Below, in pieces: positions 34,483-46,413 of a stretch of 64,000 bases of DNA. A model generated the notes under the pieces. That model searched no databases, was not told the origin of the DNA, and was given only the letters and a program-made list of their open reading frames with translations. Both the position numbers and the translations under genes were made by a program. The first letter of the stretch is position 1. Every line of letters begins with the position of its first letter. Source of the DNA: Primulina eburnea (Eukaryota > Streptophyta > Magnoliopsida > Lamiales > Gesneriaceae); NCBI RefSeq assembly GCF_022965805.1, contig NC_133109.1, positions 759,001 through 823,000 on the forward strand, in the 5' to 3' direction.

Positions 34483-36857
34483 TGAACCGCGTATTTCATA
34501 AATACTTGGATGATTTTGTTATCATATTCATTGATGATATATTGATTTATTCAAAGAATATGATTGAGCATGCTAATCATCTGAGGAATGTGTTGAGAAT
34601 TTTGAGGGCAGAGAAACTGTATGCTAAATTGTCGAAATGCGAGTTTTGGCTGAAACAGGTTGTGTTTTTGGGTCACATTATATCGGGAGACGGTATATCA
34701 GTTGATCCTAGTAAGGTTGAAGCCGTGATGAGTTGGCCGAGACCTATATCTGTACCAGAAATTCGCAGTTTTATGGGTTTGGCAGGATATTATCGACGAT
34801 TTATTAAAGATTTCTCGAGTATTGCCAAACCGATTACGCAGTTAACTCAGAAGAATGCTCCATTCGTGTGGACAGAAGACTGTGAATCCAGTTTTCTTGA
34901 GTTGAAAAAGAGACTGACCAGTGCGCCTGTGTTGACGATTTCTTCAGGCACTGGTGGATTTGTTGTTTATTGTGATGCATCTCACCGAGGATTGGGTTGT
35001 GTTTTGATGCAGCGAGGGCATGTGATTGCTTATGCCTCAAGACAGTTGAAACCCCATGAAACTCGTTACCCAATTCATGATCTTGAATTGGCAGCCATAG
35101 TCTTTGCATTGAAGATATGGCGGCATTATCTGTACGGTGAAAAATTTGAGATATATTCTGATCACAAAAGCTTGAAATATCTGTTTTCGCAATCAGAGCT
35201 GAATATGAGACAGCGGAGATGGCTGGATTTACTGAAAGGCGTTGATTGTGAGATTAAATATTATCCAGGGAAGTCCAATGCAGCAGCAGATGCGTTGAGT
35301 CGAAAGGTATGTGCACTATCCTTATCGACGATAGGTGTCTCGAATTTGATAGAAGACTGCTGTTTGTCTAGATTAGCTTTTGAGACGGATTGTCAGCCTC
35401 TAAGATTATATGCAATTCGAGCTGAACCAGAATTGATATTGAGAATCAAAGAGGCGCAGAAAATTGATCAGAACGTACAGAATTCGATTGCGATGGTTAG
35501 ATCTGGACATCAATCGGAATATCAGGTTCGTGACAATGTCTTGTATGTGAATAATCGTCTTGTTGTGCCAAATGTTTCAGATTTGAGACAGCGGATATTG
35601 ACAGAAGCACACAACAGTCGTTTTAGCATTCATCCTGGTGGCAGGAAAATGTATAATGATTTAAAGACACAGTATTGGTGGAAACAAATGAAATCTGATG
35701 TGATTGAATTTGTAGCCAAATGTCTGAATTGCCAACAGGTGAAGGCTGAAAGAAAGAAACCAGGAGGATTGTTACAGAGTTTGTCCATTCCTGAATGGAA
35801 ATGGGATCACATTTCCATGGATTTTGTGACACAGTTGCCGAGATCCTCCCGAGGTTGTGATGCGATTTGGGTCGTGATTGATCGATTGACCAAATCTGCA
35901 TGTTTTATTTCATATAAGATGACATATAGATATGATCAAATGGCTGATATCTATGTCCGAGAAGTGATTAGATTGCATGGAGTGCCGAAGTTGATTGTTT
36001 CAGACCGTGATCCTCGATTTACTTCGCACTTCTGGCAGAGCCTGCAACAAGCTCTAGGTACGAAGTTACATCTGAGTACCGCATATCATCCACAGACCGA
36101 TGGACAGTCAGAGCGGACTATCCAGACCCTGGAAGATATGCTGAGAGCTGTAGTACTTGATTTTAGTACTAATTGGCAAGATGCATTGCCACTTTGTGAA
36201 TTTTCGTACAACAACAGCTATCAGACGAGTATTGAGATGGCTCCATTCGAAGCGTTGTACGGAAAGAAGTGCAGATCCCCATTATATTGGGATGATATCT
36301 CTGAAGTTCCTGAGACTGGACCAGATATGATCAGAGATATGACCGAGAAAGTTAAATTGATTCAAAAGAAAATGAAGGCAGCTCAGGACAGACAAGTCAA
36401 ATATGCCAACCTTCGACGACGACCGTTGGTATTTGAGACTGGAGACCGAGTATTCCTGAAGATTTCTCCTTTCAGAGGTGTTGTCAGATTTGGCAAGAAA
36501 GGGAAATTGTCTCCAAGATATGTAGGTCCATATGAGATTCTTGAAAAGATAGGAGATCGTGCCTATCGACTAGCATTGCCGCCTTCATTATCTGGAATAC
36601 ATGATGTTTTTCATGTATCGATGCTGCGGAAATATCTCCCTGATGATTCACACGTGATTCAACCAGATGAGACCGAGCTGGATGAGACATTGAGTTATGT
36701 CGAGAAACCGATCAGGATTATTGATCGTAAAGAAAAACAGCTCAGAACGAAAATGATTCCCCTGGTAAAAGTTCAATGGACTCGTCATGGCGTTGAAGAA
36801 GCCACTTGGGAGACTGAATCTGATATGAGACAAGAATTCCCAGCATTGTTTCATTAA
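34479..36857 (+). CDS. Tekay RT C-part, RNase H, integrase and chromodomain
   Basis: The 792-residue frame continues pol after the break; the first ATG is simply the first in frame. RT catalytic FIDD is at 17-20. RNase H begins at about 165 ([12 protein letters not shown]). Integrase follows with an HHCC zinc-binding region (H ... H ... CLNC). Its catalytic DDE triad lies in [18 protein letters not shown] and [10 protein letters not shown]. The [10 protein letters not shown] region and a C-terminal chromodomain-like segment ([16 protein letters not shown]) close it. Chromodomains of this clade direct integration to heterochromatin. The frame is otherwise uninterrupted, in keeping with recent insertion. 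Without the upstream frame it lacks a start and half of RT. Confidence 0.92.
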   Translation: MMNRVFHKYLDDFVIIFIDDILIYSKNMIEHANHLRNVLRILRAEKLYAKLSKCEFWLKQVVFLGHIISGDGISVDPSKVEAVMSWPRPISVPEIRSFMGLAGYYRRFIKDFSSIAKPITQLTQKNAPFVWTEDCESSFLELKKRLTSAPVLTISSGTGGFVVYCDASHRGLGCVLMQRGHVIAYASRQLKPHETRYPIHDLELAAIVFALKIWRHYLYGEKFEIYSDHKSLKYLFSQSELNMRQRRWLDLLKGVDCEIKYYPGKSNAAADALSRKVCALSLSTIGVSNLIEDCCLSRLAFETDCQPLRLYAIRAEPELILRIKEAQKIDQNVQNSIAMVRSGHQSEYQVRDNVLYVNNRLVVPNVSDLRQRILTEAHNSRFSIHPGGRKMYNDLKTQYWWKQMKSDVIEFVAKCLNCQQVKAERKKPGGLLQSLSIPEWKWDHISMDFVTQLPRSSRGCDAIWVVIDRLTKSACFISYKMTYRYDQMADIYVREVIRLHGVPKLIVSDRDPRFTSHFWQSLQQALGTKLHLSTAYHPQTDGQSERTIQTLEDMLRAVVLDFSTNWQDALPLCEFSYNNSYQTSIEMAPFEALYGKKCRSPLYWDDISEVPETGPDMIRDMTEKVKLIQKKMKAAQDRQVKYANLRRRPLVFETGDRVFLKISPFRGVVRFGKKGKLSPRYVGPYEILEKIGDRAYRLALPPSLSGIHDVFHVSMLRKYLPDDSHVIQPDETELDETLSYVEKPIRIIDRKEKQLRTKMIPLVKVQWTRHGVEEATWETESDMRQEFPALFH

Positions 36858-36941
36858 TGTAAATTTCTTATACAGTGTTTGTATATACTCCTTATTGATA
36901 CGAATGAAATGCTCGTGATTTCGAGGATGAAATCGTATCTT

Positions 36942-36954
36942 AGGGGGGGAGGAA
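36942..36954 (+). other. Polypurine tract of the Tekay element
   Basis: AGGGGGGGAGGAA directly abuts the 3' LTR, the expected priming site for plus-strand DNA. Confidence 0.9.
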
Positions 36955-38822
36955 TGTAATGCCCGGAAATTAATCACTGTAATTGACGTTGATTGATTTA
37001 TAATGTCATGTGATTATGAATGGACCAATCGGGATACCGAAAAGAGTATTTAAAATGAAAGTAGGGATTTTTGGTGCGAACCAAGACCGCACCCGCGGTC
37101 CCTACGACACAGCACCCGCGGTGTAGATGATGAAAAATGGATAGGATTGCCGTGGGGTGACCGCACCCGCGGTGCAGGACCGCACCCGCGGTGCAGCAAA
37201 GACCGCACCCGTGGTGCTGCGTGTTGCGCGGAAATGCTGCCACTTCGTCGAATGCATGCAGGATATATATATGTTTGATAGCCATTCATTCCTTCGAAAA
37301 TCATTCAGCAGAAATCGAGAAAGGGTCAGAGGAATTGGGTTGAAAATCCTTACGCCTTTTCGGAGAAATCCGTCCGTCTGATTTTGATTCCGACTTCGGT
37401 ATTGAGTTCCTAGCGACGTAGGCTACAACTGGACGTAAGTTTTGCTACGTTTTGACATGCTTTGAAATTATGATATTGTCAGAATTGAATGGAATTCATA
37501 TATGATGTTCTTGACATATTAGACATCATAGAATCGAAGTCAGATTTAGAAACGGACTGATTATGAAATTATTATGAATTTTTAGGGTATATTGATATAT
37601 ACCGGACATATTTGAATTATGATTGAATTATGGATTATATTGGATATAGGTTATGGATTTAAACTGTTATCTGGTGTTGTTGTATTGACGGGAATATTGA
37701 GATTGTTCAGTTATGCCGTCAATTTCGAATTAAATCCAGATTGATAGATTATTATGGAATTGACTGGTATATTGATATGAGATTGTTGGTATTGTCAGTA
37801 CCAGACAGATTGTGAGTTCAGGACTTCGACTGAGCCAGACACCGACGAAAGAAAGGTATAAGTCAATGTGGTATTGGGAGATGGACTTGAGTCGGTTTAG
37901 ACTTGGGTTTCCCTAAATCACATACTTTATTTTATTGCATGGATATTTGCATTACATTGATTAATGTACTTGTTCTCTTGAATTTAGATGACAGGTATTA
38001 GACGAGTTATCTTGTGACAGAAGTGCCGGATAGTGGTGGCATCGCCACGGCACATTGCACGATGTCACAAGATAGGATGCTAGCGATAGAACTACAGTCC
38101 TTGACGGTTAGGTCAGGACACTGGATGTTTGGTTATATCGAGTAATGGAATCTATTACGGAATTCGATATAGGAACACCATATTTGGTTATATCGAGTAA
38201 AGGGTATTGGAATTCTTCTATTACGGACTTCGATATAGGAATACCAGGGCACTGGTTATATCGAGTAATAGAGATTATGGTTCCATCCTTTACGGAATTC
38301 GATATAGGAATACCACATCTGGAAACCGGGATCCCTAGACTAGGATTGAGTCTAGTCTGAATTATGATTGATGTCGACAGTTTGATTTGATATTGTTTAT
38401 GTTTCAGATTTTGATACATATTCATGTTACCTGATTACATGCTTTATATTGTTTATATGATTGCATGTTTCATTGATTTATACTGAGGATTATATTCTCA
38501 CCGGTATATCCGGCTGTTGTCTTGTCTGTATGTGTACTGGACAACAGGTGGGACAGGTCCAGGGTCGAAGAGATGAAGAGCTAGATCGTGATTAGAGTGG
38601 TGGCACCGGACTTGGACTAGATGTAGGGTTAAACACTTGACTTTAGTTTTAAACCCTAGTTTGAATAAATGTTGAAATACAGGATTTGTATTTTATATAC
38701 TGATATGTATATATGTTGTATGTCACTACGTTCCGCATTTTAAAAAAAATTTAGACCCTGTTTTAATTGATTAATTAGTCTCAATGATGATTAAGAACTT
38801 GATTAGCGTCCGGGTCCCCACA
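36955..38822 (+). repeat. 3' LTR of the Tekay element
   Basis: 1868 bp, the same length as the 5' LTR. I count nine substitutions outside the palindrome array, for example at 37566, 37595, 37609, 37764 and 38811. The array section is arranged differently. Confidence 0.95.
37083..37217. repeat. GC-rich palindrome array, 3' LTR
   Basis: Five copies. The first two match the 5' LTR exactly. The last three are spaced CA then CAGCAAA, against CTTACGA then CA in the 5' LTR, while the total length is unchanged. Confidence 0.9.
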
Positions 38823-39071
38823 CCTTTAATATAATATTGTAAAATAATTTTGCGGCCCTCCACATAAGATATTTCTGCACTAGGTTTTTCAGGTGGGTAA
38901 CGGACATTTCATGTTGCATAAAAACAAGTATTTTACATCTGATATGTCACCCATTTTATTGTTAATAATAAATGAATAGCATGTCCATAATTATTAATCA
39001 ATCTATTAAAATCATATAATAAAAATTAATATATTATTAGTCAAGCATAATGTGTATATAAGAAAAAAAAC

Positions 39072-39215
39072 TTTTGTGAGACATTTTCACGAGTTAATTC
39101 TATGAGACAGATTTTCAGCCCGACTCAACTCATGAAAACATATTATTTTTATGTTAACTTTTAATATTAGATTTAGTCGAATCAAATCATCTTATGGTCA
39201 TCTCACGAATATAGA
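39072..39215 (+). repeat. GTGAGAC-ended repeat, diverged copy
   Basis: An old copy: TTGTGAGACATTTTCACGAG on the left, TCTCACGAATA on the right, with the AT-rich middle kept. Confidence 0.55.
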
Positions 39216-39260
39216 CATGTAAAAATGAATCGACGGAACCACCTATGTGAAGAACATAAG

Positions 39261-39712
39261 TAAGGGTGTAAACGAACCGAACACGTTCACGAACTTTTCG
39301 AGCAGGTTCGAATAATATTTGGTTCGAATTCGAAATTCGAGCCGAACTCGAACATGTTCGAATATTTGTCAAATCAAATTCGAGCTAAAATTATATTGTT
39401 CGATTGTTCGCGAACTTTAGCATTATATTTAAAAATAAATAAAATATTATTATATATATATATATATAATATTATTACGTATATATATATATAATATATA
39501 TAATATAATATTATAATATATAATATATATAATATTATTCGAGTTCGAATTCGATTCGAACTCGAGCTTCAGTTCGAATCGAGTTCGAATCGAAAATAAT
39601 AAAAGTTCGAGTTTCGAATCGAACTTCGAATATGTTTATTCGAATTCGAGCTCGAACTCGAATACTGAAAATTTCATAAAATTCGATTCGATTTGATTCG
39701 TTTACAGGCCTA
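39261..39712. mobile_element. hAT-type MITE made of TTCGAA words, TSD AACATAAG
   Basis: This 452-bp element has an exact 8-bp duplication AACATAAG (39253-39260, 39713-39720). The termini TAAGGGTGTAAACGAA and, on the other strand, TAGGCCTGTAAACGAA form an inverted repeat of hAT type. The interior is made of TTCGAATTCGAACTCG-like words on both sides of a TA-rich core (about 39445-39535). It encodes nothing. Confidence 0.9.
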
Positions 39713-39720
39713 AACATAAG

Positions 39721-41239
39721 CCAACTAATGATTAGTAATAAAAGAAATTATATTTATATAATCAAAGTCGTTAGAATTAAGAGAAAGATTTCACCAAAAG
39801 TGATTATTATTCAATCATAGTGCTTTATTTATAAATATATATAGTATTTGATACTCACGGAAAATTTAGAGTCTGATTATCGCAAGTGTCATTAGTCCAG
39901 ACACATGTTTCAAATTTTTCATGAGCCTGAAATCACGAATAAGACCGTTAGAAGGGGGCCAGGAGGATGTCTCGGCTAGCTCCTCCGACGCTTAAGTCAA
40001 AGACTGAAGATATAAGTGGAGAGCAGCTAAGGCTGCTGCTGAAAAATAATATAGTGAATATATCAGTTATACATCCGAACCTGATATTTATATAAGAATA
40101 CATGAGTCTGTCCTGAGTCTGTCCTGAGTCTGTCTTTCATTTAGGTCAAGGATGGGCTAGGGATAGTGAGCTCATCCATGAGGTATCAATATTGATATTG
40201 GAGTAGATCGGTATATGAAAATCGAAAATATTTTATGTAAAACTCCTACGTCTTATCAATGTTGTGGTAAACTTAATATATCGAAAACTATAAAATTTAT
40301 ATACAAATAATATTACGATTATTAAAATAATTCGATTGTTGCAAGACAAATAATTACGTATAGCAGCTTGAAAACGATTACTCGACTAAAACAGTCGCGA
40401 CAGCTCGTAAAAGACGCCGTGGAGAAGTTGTGCTTTACTCTAATTTATTTATTTAATGTAATAATTGAGGTTATTTATTTTATATCGTTTTGAATTAATT
40501 AATACATCAAAAGATTCCTTTGATTCTGATGTCAACCCTAGGATCCAAACCCGAGGTTCGGAAATCAGCCTAGATGTCTCATGTCTTCACTAGGTTCGGT
40601 GTGCTCTTAGTTTTATCGACTTTTACCAGAGTTTTAAAAAATGTTTGGGTTAGGTAAGGTCTACCATAGGTGAACACAAATTTTATTTGAATTCCTTGGT
40701 TTGAGATTAGGTGTCACACCTTACCAAACTTAATTAAATAATAATAATTAATTCCAAAAAAATATATTATTTTTCCTACAATTTAGTGCTCTCTATTTTT
40801 TTTTGAAACATTTTTTTTCTCGAAACTTTAATTATTTTCCATAGTTTATAAAGTCAACTTTCTTTAAGCCAATGTATCTCGTTGCATGTCATGCTTAAAT
40901 AACACAGACACATTTTAAATCTTTTTAAATTTCATATTTGAATAATATTTCAACAATCATCCTAATATAAGTCCACAAGTTTCATATCTGAATAATTAAA
41001 ATGTGCATTTTTAAAAAATTTAATCATGTTTTCGGTCCATTCACGCTCCAATTATTCCACTAATTTCTATTTTTTTTTCTATTTCACTTTTCTTCACCAG
41101 CATGAAGACGTTACATGGAATATGTCATCAATATCATTGTCACGTCATCATTTTCTATCGTCATATCAGCACTTTAATGAAAAATGAGTAACAACAGAAA
41201 AAAAAAATACAAATTAGTGAGTTAAAATCATTAAATAAA
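39721..41239. other. Intergenic, possible old LTR sequence
   Basis: A GC-richer patch at 39945-40030 (GGAGGATGTCTCGGCTAGCT) with a threefold GAGTCTGTCCT tandem at about 40103-40134 looks like an LTR fragment. I could not find its ends. The rest is AT-rich and unassigned. Confidence 0.4.
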
Positions 41240-41424
41240 GGCAAAAACTTGTGTGATACGGTCTCACGGGTCGTATTTGTGATACGGATCTCTTATTTGG
41301 GTCATCCATAAAACAAGTACTATTTTTTATGCTAAGAGTATTACTTTTTATTGTGAATATAGGTAGGGTTGACCCGTCTCACGGATTAAGATTCGTGAGA
41401 CGATCTCACGTGAGATCCATTCTT
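41240..41424 (+). repeat. GTGAGAC-ended dispersed repeat
   Basis: Forward copy. The left end reads GTGATACGGTCTCACGGG, the right end GTGAGACGATCTCACGTG. Confidence 0.9.
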
Positions 41425-42392
41425 AAATAAAAACATGTCGTGTATTATTTTTCCTTGGTAAATGCAGGGAGCATGGACATTAAAGTTCATTGTTTGCAAG
41501 ATACATAGAATATATTTATTTCAAAAGACTATTGGCACTTATAATTAACTAAATCAAGCATCATATATATACCTTTCGATATTTCATGTTGGGGAAGAAA
41601 TAATATTTTAAAAAAAGGGGGAACAAAGAGATGCAAAGGTAGTTCTACTTTTTATATGATATTGAAATTGGCATTGTAATTATGCTAAAAATGGCTTTAT
41701 TTACAAGATAAACGTTTTCTTTTTATGTGTAGACACGAAGTTTCCTTTACAAGAGAATTTTAAAAGTTAGGGTATTTTTTTTCAAATATCTTTTGACTAT
41801 CAAGAGCTCCACCACTTTAATTAGTGAAATTATGAAGAAAGATTTAAAAAAATTAGTGACAATTTATTCTTCTACAATTTTCCTAAAAAATAAAATAAAG
41901 TATCTTACTTCTTTATTGGATACTTTTAATTCTCCACGTTTTTAATATTTTGATAAAAACATTCCATATTATTTTTTTTCTTTAGCTTTTTTTCCCCATT
42001 TTCACTTGTCGAGGAAAACACAAAGAATCGACTAAATTTGTAGAATAAATTATATTACCCGATTTTGGTTTTTTTTTTTTAAAAAAAAAATAAATCACGA
42101 GTTTGATTTGTGTGTTTTTTTTAAAAAAAAATTATGGTATCTTTTAGTACGTATAATATACAAATGATATTTCATACCGTCTAACTTTGACGTGTGCATA
42201 TCTTGTTTTTCGATCTCTGATATATATACAAGGGAAAATATTAAAATTTAAAATTATTGTTCAAGAGGCCAAATTCAAACTTTTAAGCAAAATACATTAT
42301 ATATAATTGTAACTTTTATCATAATCCATAAATCCAATCACCAATTCCAAGTAGTTCGTAAACAATTATGGAAAAAACAAATAAACGTCAAG
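41425..42392. other. AT-rich intergenic region, no gene
   Basis: Long T and A runs, for example around 42069-42090. Nothing recognisable. Confidence 0.5.
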
Positions 42393-42532
42393 TGTTGGGT
42401 GTAGCACCATTGTCATACTTAGTAGAGCGATCGAACCGTGATGCTTGAGTTGTTGTGCGGTTTAAAAGATTTGAGTTGCACAATTACCAATAGTTATAGT
42501 TTTTGGTAAAATGGCAATCGCTCGGTCTTACA
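42393..42532 (+). mobile_element. Solo LTR of the miniature element seen at 928
   Basis: The 140-bp sequence starts TGTTGGG and ends GGTCTTACA. Its middle (AGAGCGATCGAACCGTGATG, GGTTTAAAAGATT, TAGTTTTTGGTAAAATGGCA) matches the LTRs at 928-1066 and 1139-1279. I see no flanking duplication. Confidence 0.75.
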
Positions 42533-42971
42533 CGATGAGAATGAAATATCACGGGCCCTCATTTTCATAATGGTTGCATGTGATGCCTTTGGGGCCATTA
42601 TTGCTCTCGAGAATTTTGATTTTTCAAACTTTATATGAAAAGGAAATAATTATCTCTTTTTTAGATGAATTTCAAAAGATAAATCTCAAATTTCCAGAAA
42701 AAGGAAAATGAATTGATATGTCTGTCCCCGAGTCTCACAAGGATGAAGTCGAATGGATTGGATAATTATCGATTCTCACACAAAATTTTTTTTTATTATA
42801 TATTAAGCATATGAATTTTATTTAACATCCATTGAATTAAGTTTTGAATTATGATATATTAATATATTATTCTAAATACAAGTATGTATTTAAATAAATA
42901 CATTATAATATATTAAGCAATATACCATTTTAAAAATTGATTCGATATTATCAAATTACACCAAACTATAA

Positions 42972-43148
42972 GGCAAAAATTTGTGTGAGACGGATCTCTT
43001 ATTTGGGTCATCAATGAAGAATGATTACTTTTTATACTAAAAGTATTACTTTTTATTGTGAATATCGATAAGGTTGACTCGTCTCACAGATAAAGATTCG
43101 TCTTATGAATATATATCTATATGACCGTCTCATTGAAAAATTACTCTT
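42972..43148 (+). repeat. GTGAGAC-ended dispersed repeat, left end deleted
   Basis: Forward copy in which GTGTGAGACGG runs straight into ATCTCTTATTTGGG, so about 30 bp of the left end are missing compared with 41240-41424. Confidence 0.8.
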
Positions 43149-43346
43149 TTTCCAATTGATGCTACATGTATCACAATTATTGAGATTAAAAGTCATCTTC
43201 CATCCTCCATGAATTTCCTCTATTAATGGAAAATAACTTTTAAGAAACTTGGGTTTTTTTAGCATAAGAAATATATAAATAGTTATATTATTGCATTATT
43301 TAAAGATTAGGTTCATTACGAGACGTTTTCATGGATTTATATTTAG

Positions 43347-43527
43347 AGTAGGTCTCATGTGAGACCGTCTCACGGATCTAAATCTGTGAGACGGGTCAAC
43401 CCTGTCTATATTCACAATAAAATGTAATAATCTTAGCATAAAAAGTAATACTTTTTCATGGATTATCCAAATAAAGATCCGTCTCACAAAATGCGATCCG
43501 TGAGACCGTCTCACACAAGTTTTTGCC
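43347..43527 (-). repeat. GTGAGAC-ended dispersed repeat, best preserved
   Basis: Both ends are intact: AGTAGGTCTCATGTGAGACC and GTGAGACCGTCTCACACAAG, then TTTTTGCC. Confidence 0.9.
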
Positions 43528-43534
43528 TTATATT

Positions 43535-43672
43535 TATGAGATGAGCCAACCCGATTCATTTCTATAGTGAAACATAATATTTTTGATATTAAAAATTAAT
43601 ATTTTTCATGGATCGAGTCAAATTGGAGTTCTATCTTACAAAATTATCTTTGAGACCGTCTCATTGAAGGTT
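43535..43672 (-). repeat. GTGAGAC-ended repeat, diverged copy
   Basis: It directly follows the copy at 43347-43527. The order ATGAGATGAGCCAACCCG ... TTTTTCATGGAT ... TTGAGACCGTCTCATTGA fits the family but is old. Confidence 0.6.
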
Positions 43673-44308
43673 TATATTATTTAAAATATTTAAATTATAT
43701 CATCGTCAATAACTATCATTTTTCATATATTATGTGTCGATATATCAGTCAATTAATTCATATTTAAGAAATTTCCAAAGGGGTAAAAAGTCGTGTTGTC
43801 TTCGAAAGGCTTCATCTTATCATACAAGTAATATCAACGCGTTCCAAAAATGGATTTTAATTTTATCATATGCGAATGACATCAAATGTCTACATAAACA
43901 TTACAAAATTGGACCACAAAACTGATTTAATCACATCGAAATCAAACTAGTTGTTTGATATCACTTTTTCACATGCTAAATATTTTGTATATCTTAGTTA
44001 TATATACGTTACTGTTTTATATCGAACGAAAATGGTGTTTGAACAACATAATTGGATGATATAAAATATTTCAATTACACCGTTATTATAAGTCATACTA
44101 ATTTTGGATAAGTCGATAAATGCTTGGGGTTGTCACAAATTTCACAAATACAAATCATGAAATTAGAATAAAGATAAGATTTTGTATATTTGAGAACGAA
44201 AATCAATTTTTGTTTCGTTTGTTTTAGGTAAAAAAATGATTTTCATAATAATTTTATTTGGTAAAATTTGTTAGTATCGTGTAATTTACATGATCGCCAT
44301 ATTTTTTT
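43673..44308. other. Intergenic, no gene recognised
   Basis: AT-rich. The 63-codon open stretch at 43734-43925 resembles nothing known. Confidence 0.5.
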
Positions 44309-44490
44309 GAGTAGTTCTCATGTAAGATCGTCTCACGGATCATAATCTGTGAGATGGGTCAACCCTACACATATTCACAATAAAAAGTAATACTCTTAGC
44401 ATAAAAAATAATATTTTTTCATGGATAACCCAAATAAGATATCCGTCTCACAAATACGACCCGTGAGACCGTCTCATACAAGTTTTTGCT
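44309..44490 (-). repeat. GTGAGAC-ended dispersed repeat
   Basis: Inverse-orientation copy ending CCGTGAGACCGTCTCATACA. Only a few differences from 43347-43527. Confidence 0.9.
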
Positions 44491-45454
44491 TATTTTTTTA
44501 GTTGAAACGATCAAATGTAATTAGAAAAATCTAAAGTTGCGTTTTGATAAAAGGATTTGAGTTGATTTGATTTCGAATCCATACCTCAAATCCATTTGGT
44601 TTAAAATTTGAATGAATGATTTGAAATCTCTTGTGTTATCCAAGTGTTTTTTGTTTCGATTTCAAATTCAATTTTCAACCTAATCATTTCAAATCAATGG
44701 ATTTCATATGCTCAAATCTACTAGAAAATCAAAATCCATCAATTCAAAAGCAAGTTAAAACTTTTGACAATTGTGGTGAAATTTAATTTTCACAAGTAAC
44801 ATTAAAAAAATAAAATTGATATAAGAAGACATTTTTGAAGAAGCCAAAACACATTTATAATTAATTTGTTCCTATTTTTGTTTAGATGAGAAATTATATT
44901 GGGATAAGATAGGGTGACTAATAATAATTGAATTTAAAAGCAGGTGTTCTTTCATTTTAATTGATATAATAAATGTTTATGGTGATTGATTTGAATGCGA
45001 TCATTATTACTTATCATGAATTTGATAATGGTTAAGCAGCATATTAGATATATATTTGCTATTAGTTATTTTTTTTAAAATGTTAAGATCAGAAATAAAT
45101 ATAGAGGGGTGAATAAATTTTTCTCAAAAAATATTTCGCTTGAGTTATCAACACTGAAATGAAATTATTGTCAGTTGAGTTTTCAGTATGTCAACAATAA
45201 GAACGGTGCGGAAACAGACCGTATGAGATTTATTTGAACAAATAACTCGTCAAAACCCAGTTGGGTTATCGAATGAAAAATAAAGTAGGCAAACTGAAAA
45301 ATAGATTGACATAAATTTATTTCTACATGTTTGGAAACTTCAATAATTTCATGTCACCCCTTATTCCTCACGAAAGGTTTGCATTAAAATACTTTGGTAG
45401 TTACAAGCAATTTAAAATTACTCACTTCAGTAGGACTTGACACCGCATAACTGA
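44491..45454. other. Intergenic; possible small MITE at about 44530-44760
   Basis: A region rich in GATTTGAAATC-type words in both orientations (44555-44760) looks like a foldback element, but I found no convincing ends or target duplication. Confidence 0.35.
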
Positions 45455-45655
45455 ATGCAATAGACGCCACACTTGCTGAATTGGTACTCTGCCATTTTTT
45501 ATTTGTTCGAGTATGCAAATAAATCACGAATACGATCCAAGTAATAAAAGCCCAAGTTTCTTTTGGATCCAAACTCCAATAAGATACTCATGCTCCGTTA
45601 GCCTATGCCACTCCAGAAAGAATTCTTATGGTTAAAAAGATAAATCTCAAACTAA
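45455..45655 (-). pseudogene. ccsA: Nuclear plastid DNA fragment of ccsA (NUPT)
   Basis: The minus strand encodes [20 protein letters not shown] followed by RTNKK, then NSASVASI, the conserved tryptophan-rich end of the plastid cytochrome c assembly protein CcsA (ycf5). Upstream on the same strand, frame-shifted relics of the GILSGAVWANEAWGSYW region are visible at about 45640-45575. A one-base insertion (GAGTTTGGATCC) and substitutions break the frame. Sequence on both sides is nuclear. It is a short plastid-to-nucleus transfer, non-functional. Confidence 0.9.
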
Positions 45656-46412
45656 TAACTTGGTAAACTTCAATCTTAACTTGAGCAATACCACTGTTTT
45701 CTCTCAATTACACATATTTCATAAAGAAATTTTAAGCACAAATTAATCCTTAAATGATCATATAATAACTTATTGACATGTGCTTGCTCTTATTAGTTTG
45801 ACTCACATAAAGTTTTCCAAGAAGATACAATAGATCAATTAATTCAAAATATTCAAAGAGTTGGAGAGTTTTTTTTTAGCTTGTCAAAATGTTATATCTG
45901 TAGACTTCATCTGCAACAATAATCTTTTTTGAAATCATATTTCATTTCCAAATACAGATGTCGTTATTGTCATGTCAACGTTCTTTCTGAGATGATCTGG
46001 CAGTGAATCCTAACATTTTGTTGAGAATAAGTTATTGTTGATACGAAACAGAGAATGTTTGGGCTGACTGATCGACTGAAATGAATTGTCAGTTAGGCTT
46101 TATCCGTTGTCCTTGTATCAATTTTCCTATCATTATTTCTATTGGACTAACAGTTTAGTTCGGTAGTCCTTTAGACTCTTAAAAACTTTTGCTCATGAAT
46201 ATTCCATTTTCTTATTGAATTCATTTAGATTAAGTTTTGTAATTATCCGTCGGAACAACATTCTTGTTAAATCATCAAAACTTACAATTTTCTAGATTTG
46301 ATAATTTTAAAAATAATTGTCAAATTTAAATAATGTTATGCACTATTTGTTTATAGACTTCTGTTTTTTCAACAAATTGTTTATCAACATTTTTATAAAA
46401 TACTTTTCCAAA
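45656..46412. other. Intergenic, no gene recognised
   Basis: No feature found apart from AT-rich DNA. Confidence 0.5.
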
Positions 46413-46413
46413 A

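Larger units (their letters stand above)
30235..38822 (+). mobile_element. Near-intact Tekay/Del chromovirus (Ty3/gypsy retrotransposon)
   Basis: The 8588-bp element has two 1868-bp LTRs and an exact 5-bp duplication CCTTT (30230-30234, 38823-38827). The order is LTR, initiator-Met PBS (32108-32119), gag-protease-RT-RNase H-integrase-chromodomain, purine tract (36942-36954), LTR. RT before integrase and a C-terminal chromodomain mark the Tekay/Del clade. The LTRs differ at nine positions outside the palindrome array, about 0.5 percent, so insertion is recent. One base is missing near 34480 and splits pol. It lies alone in AT-rich DNA. Confidence 0.95.
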
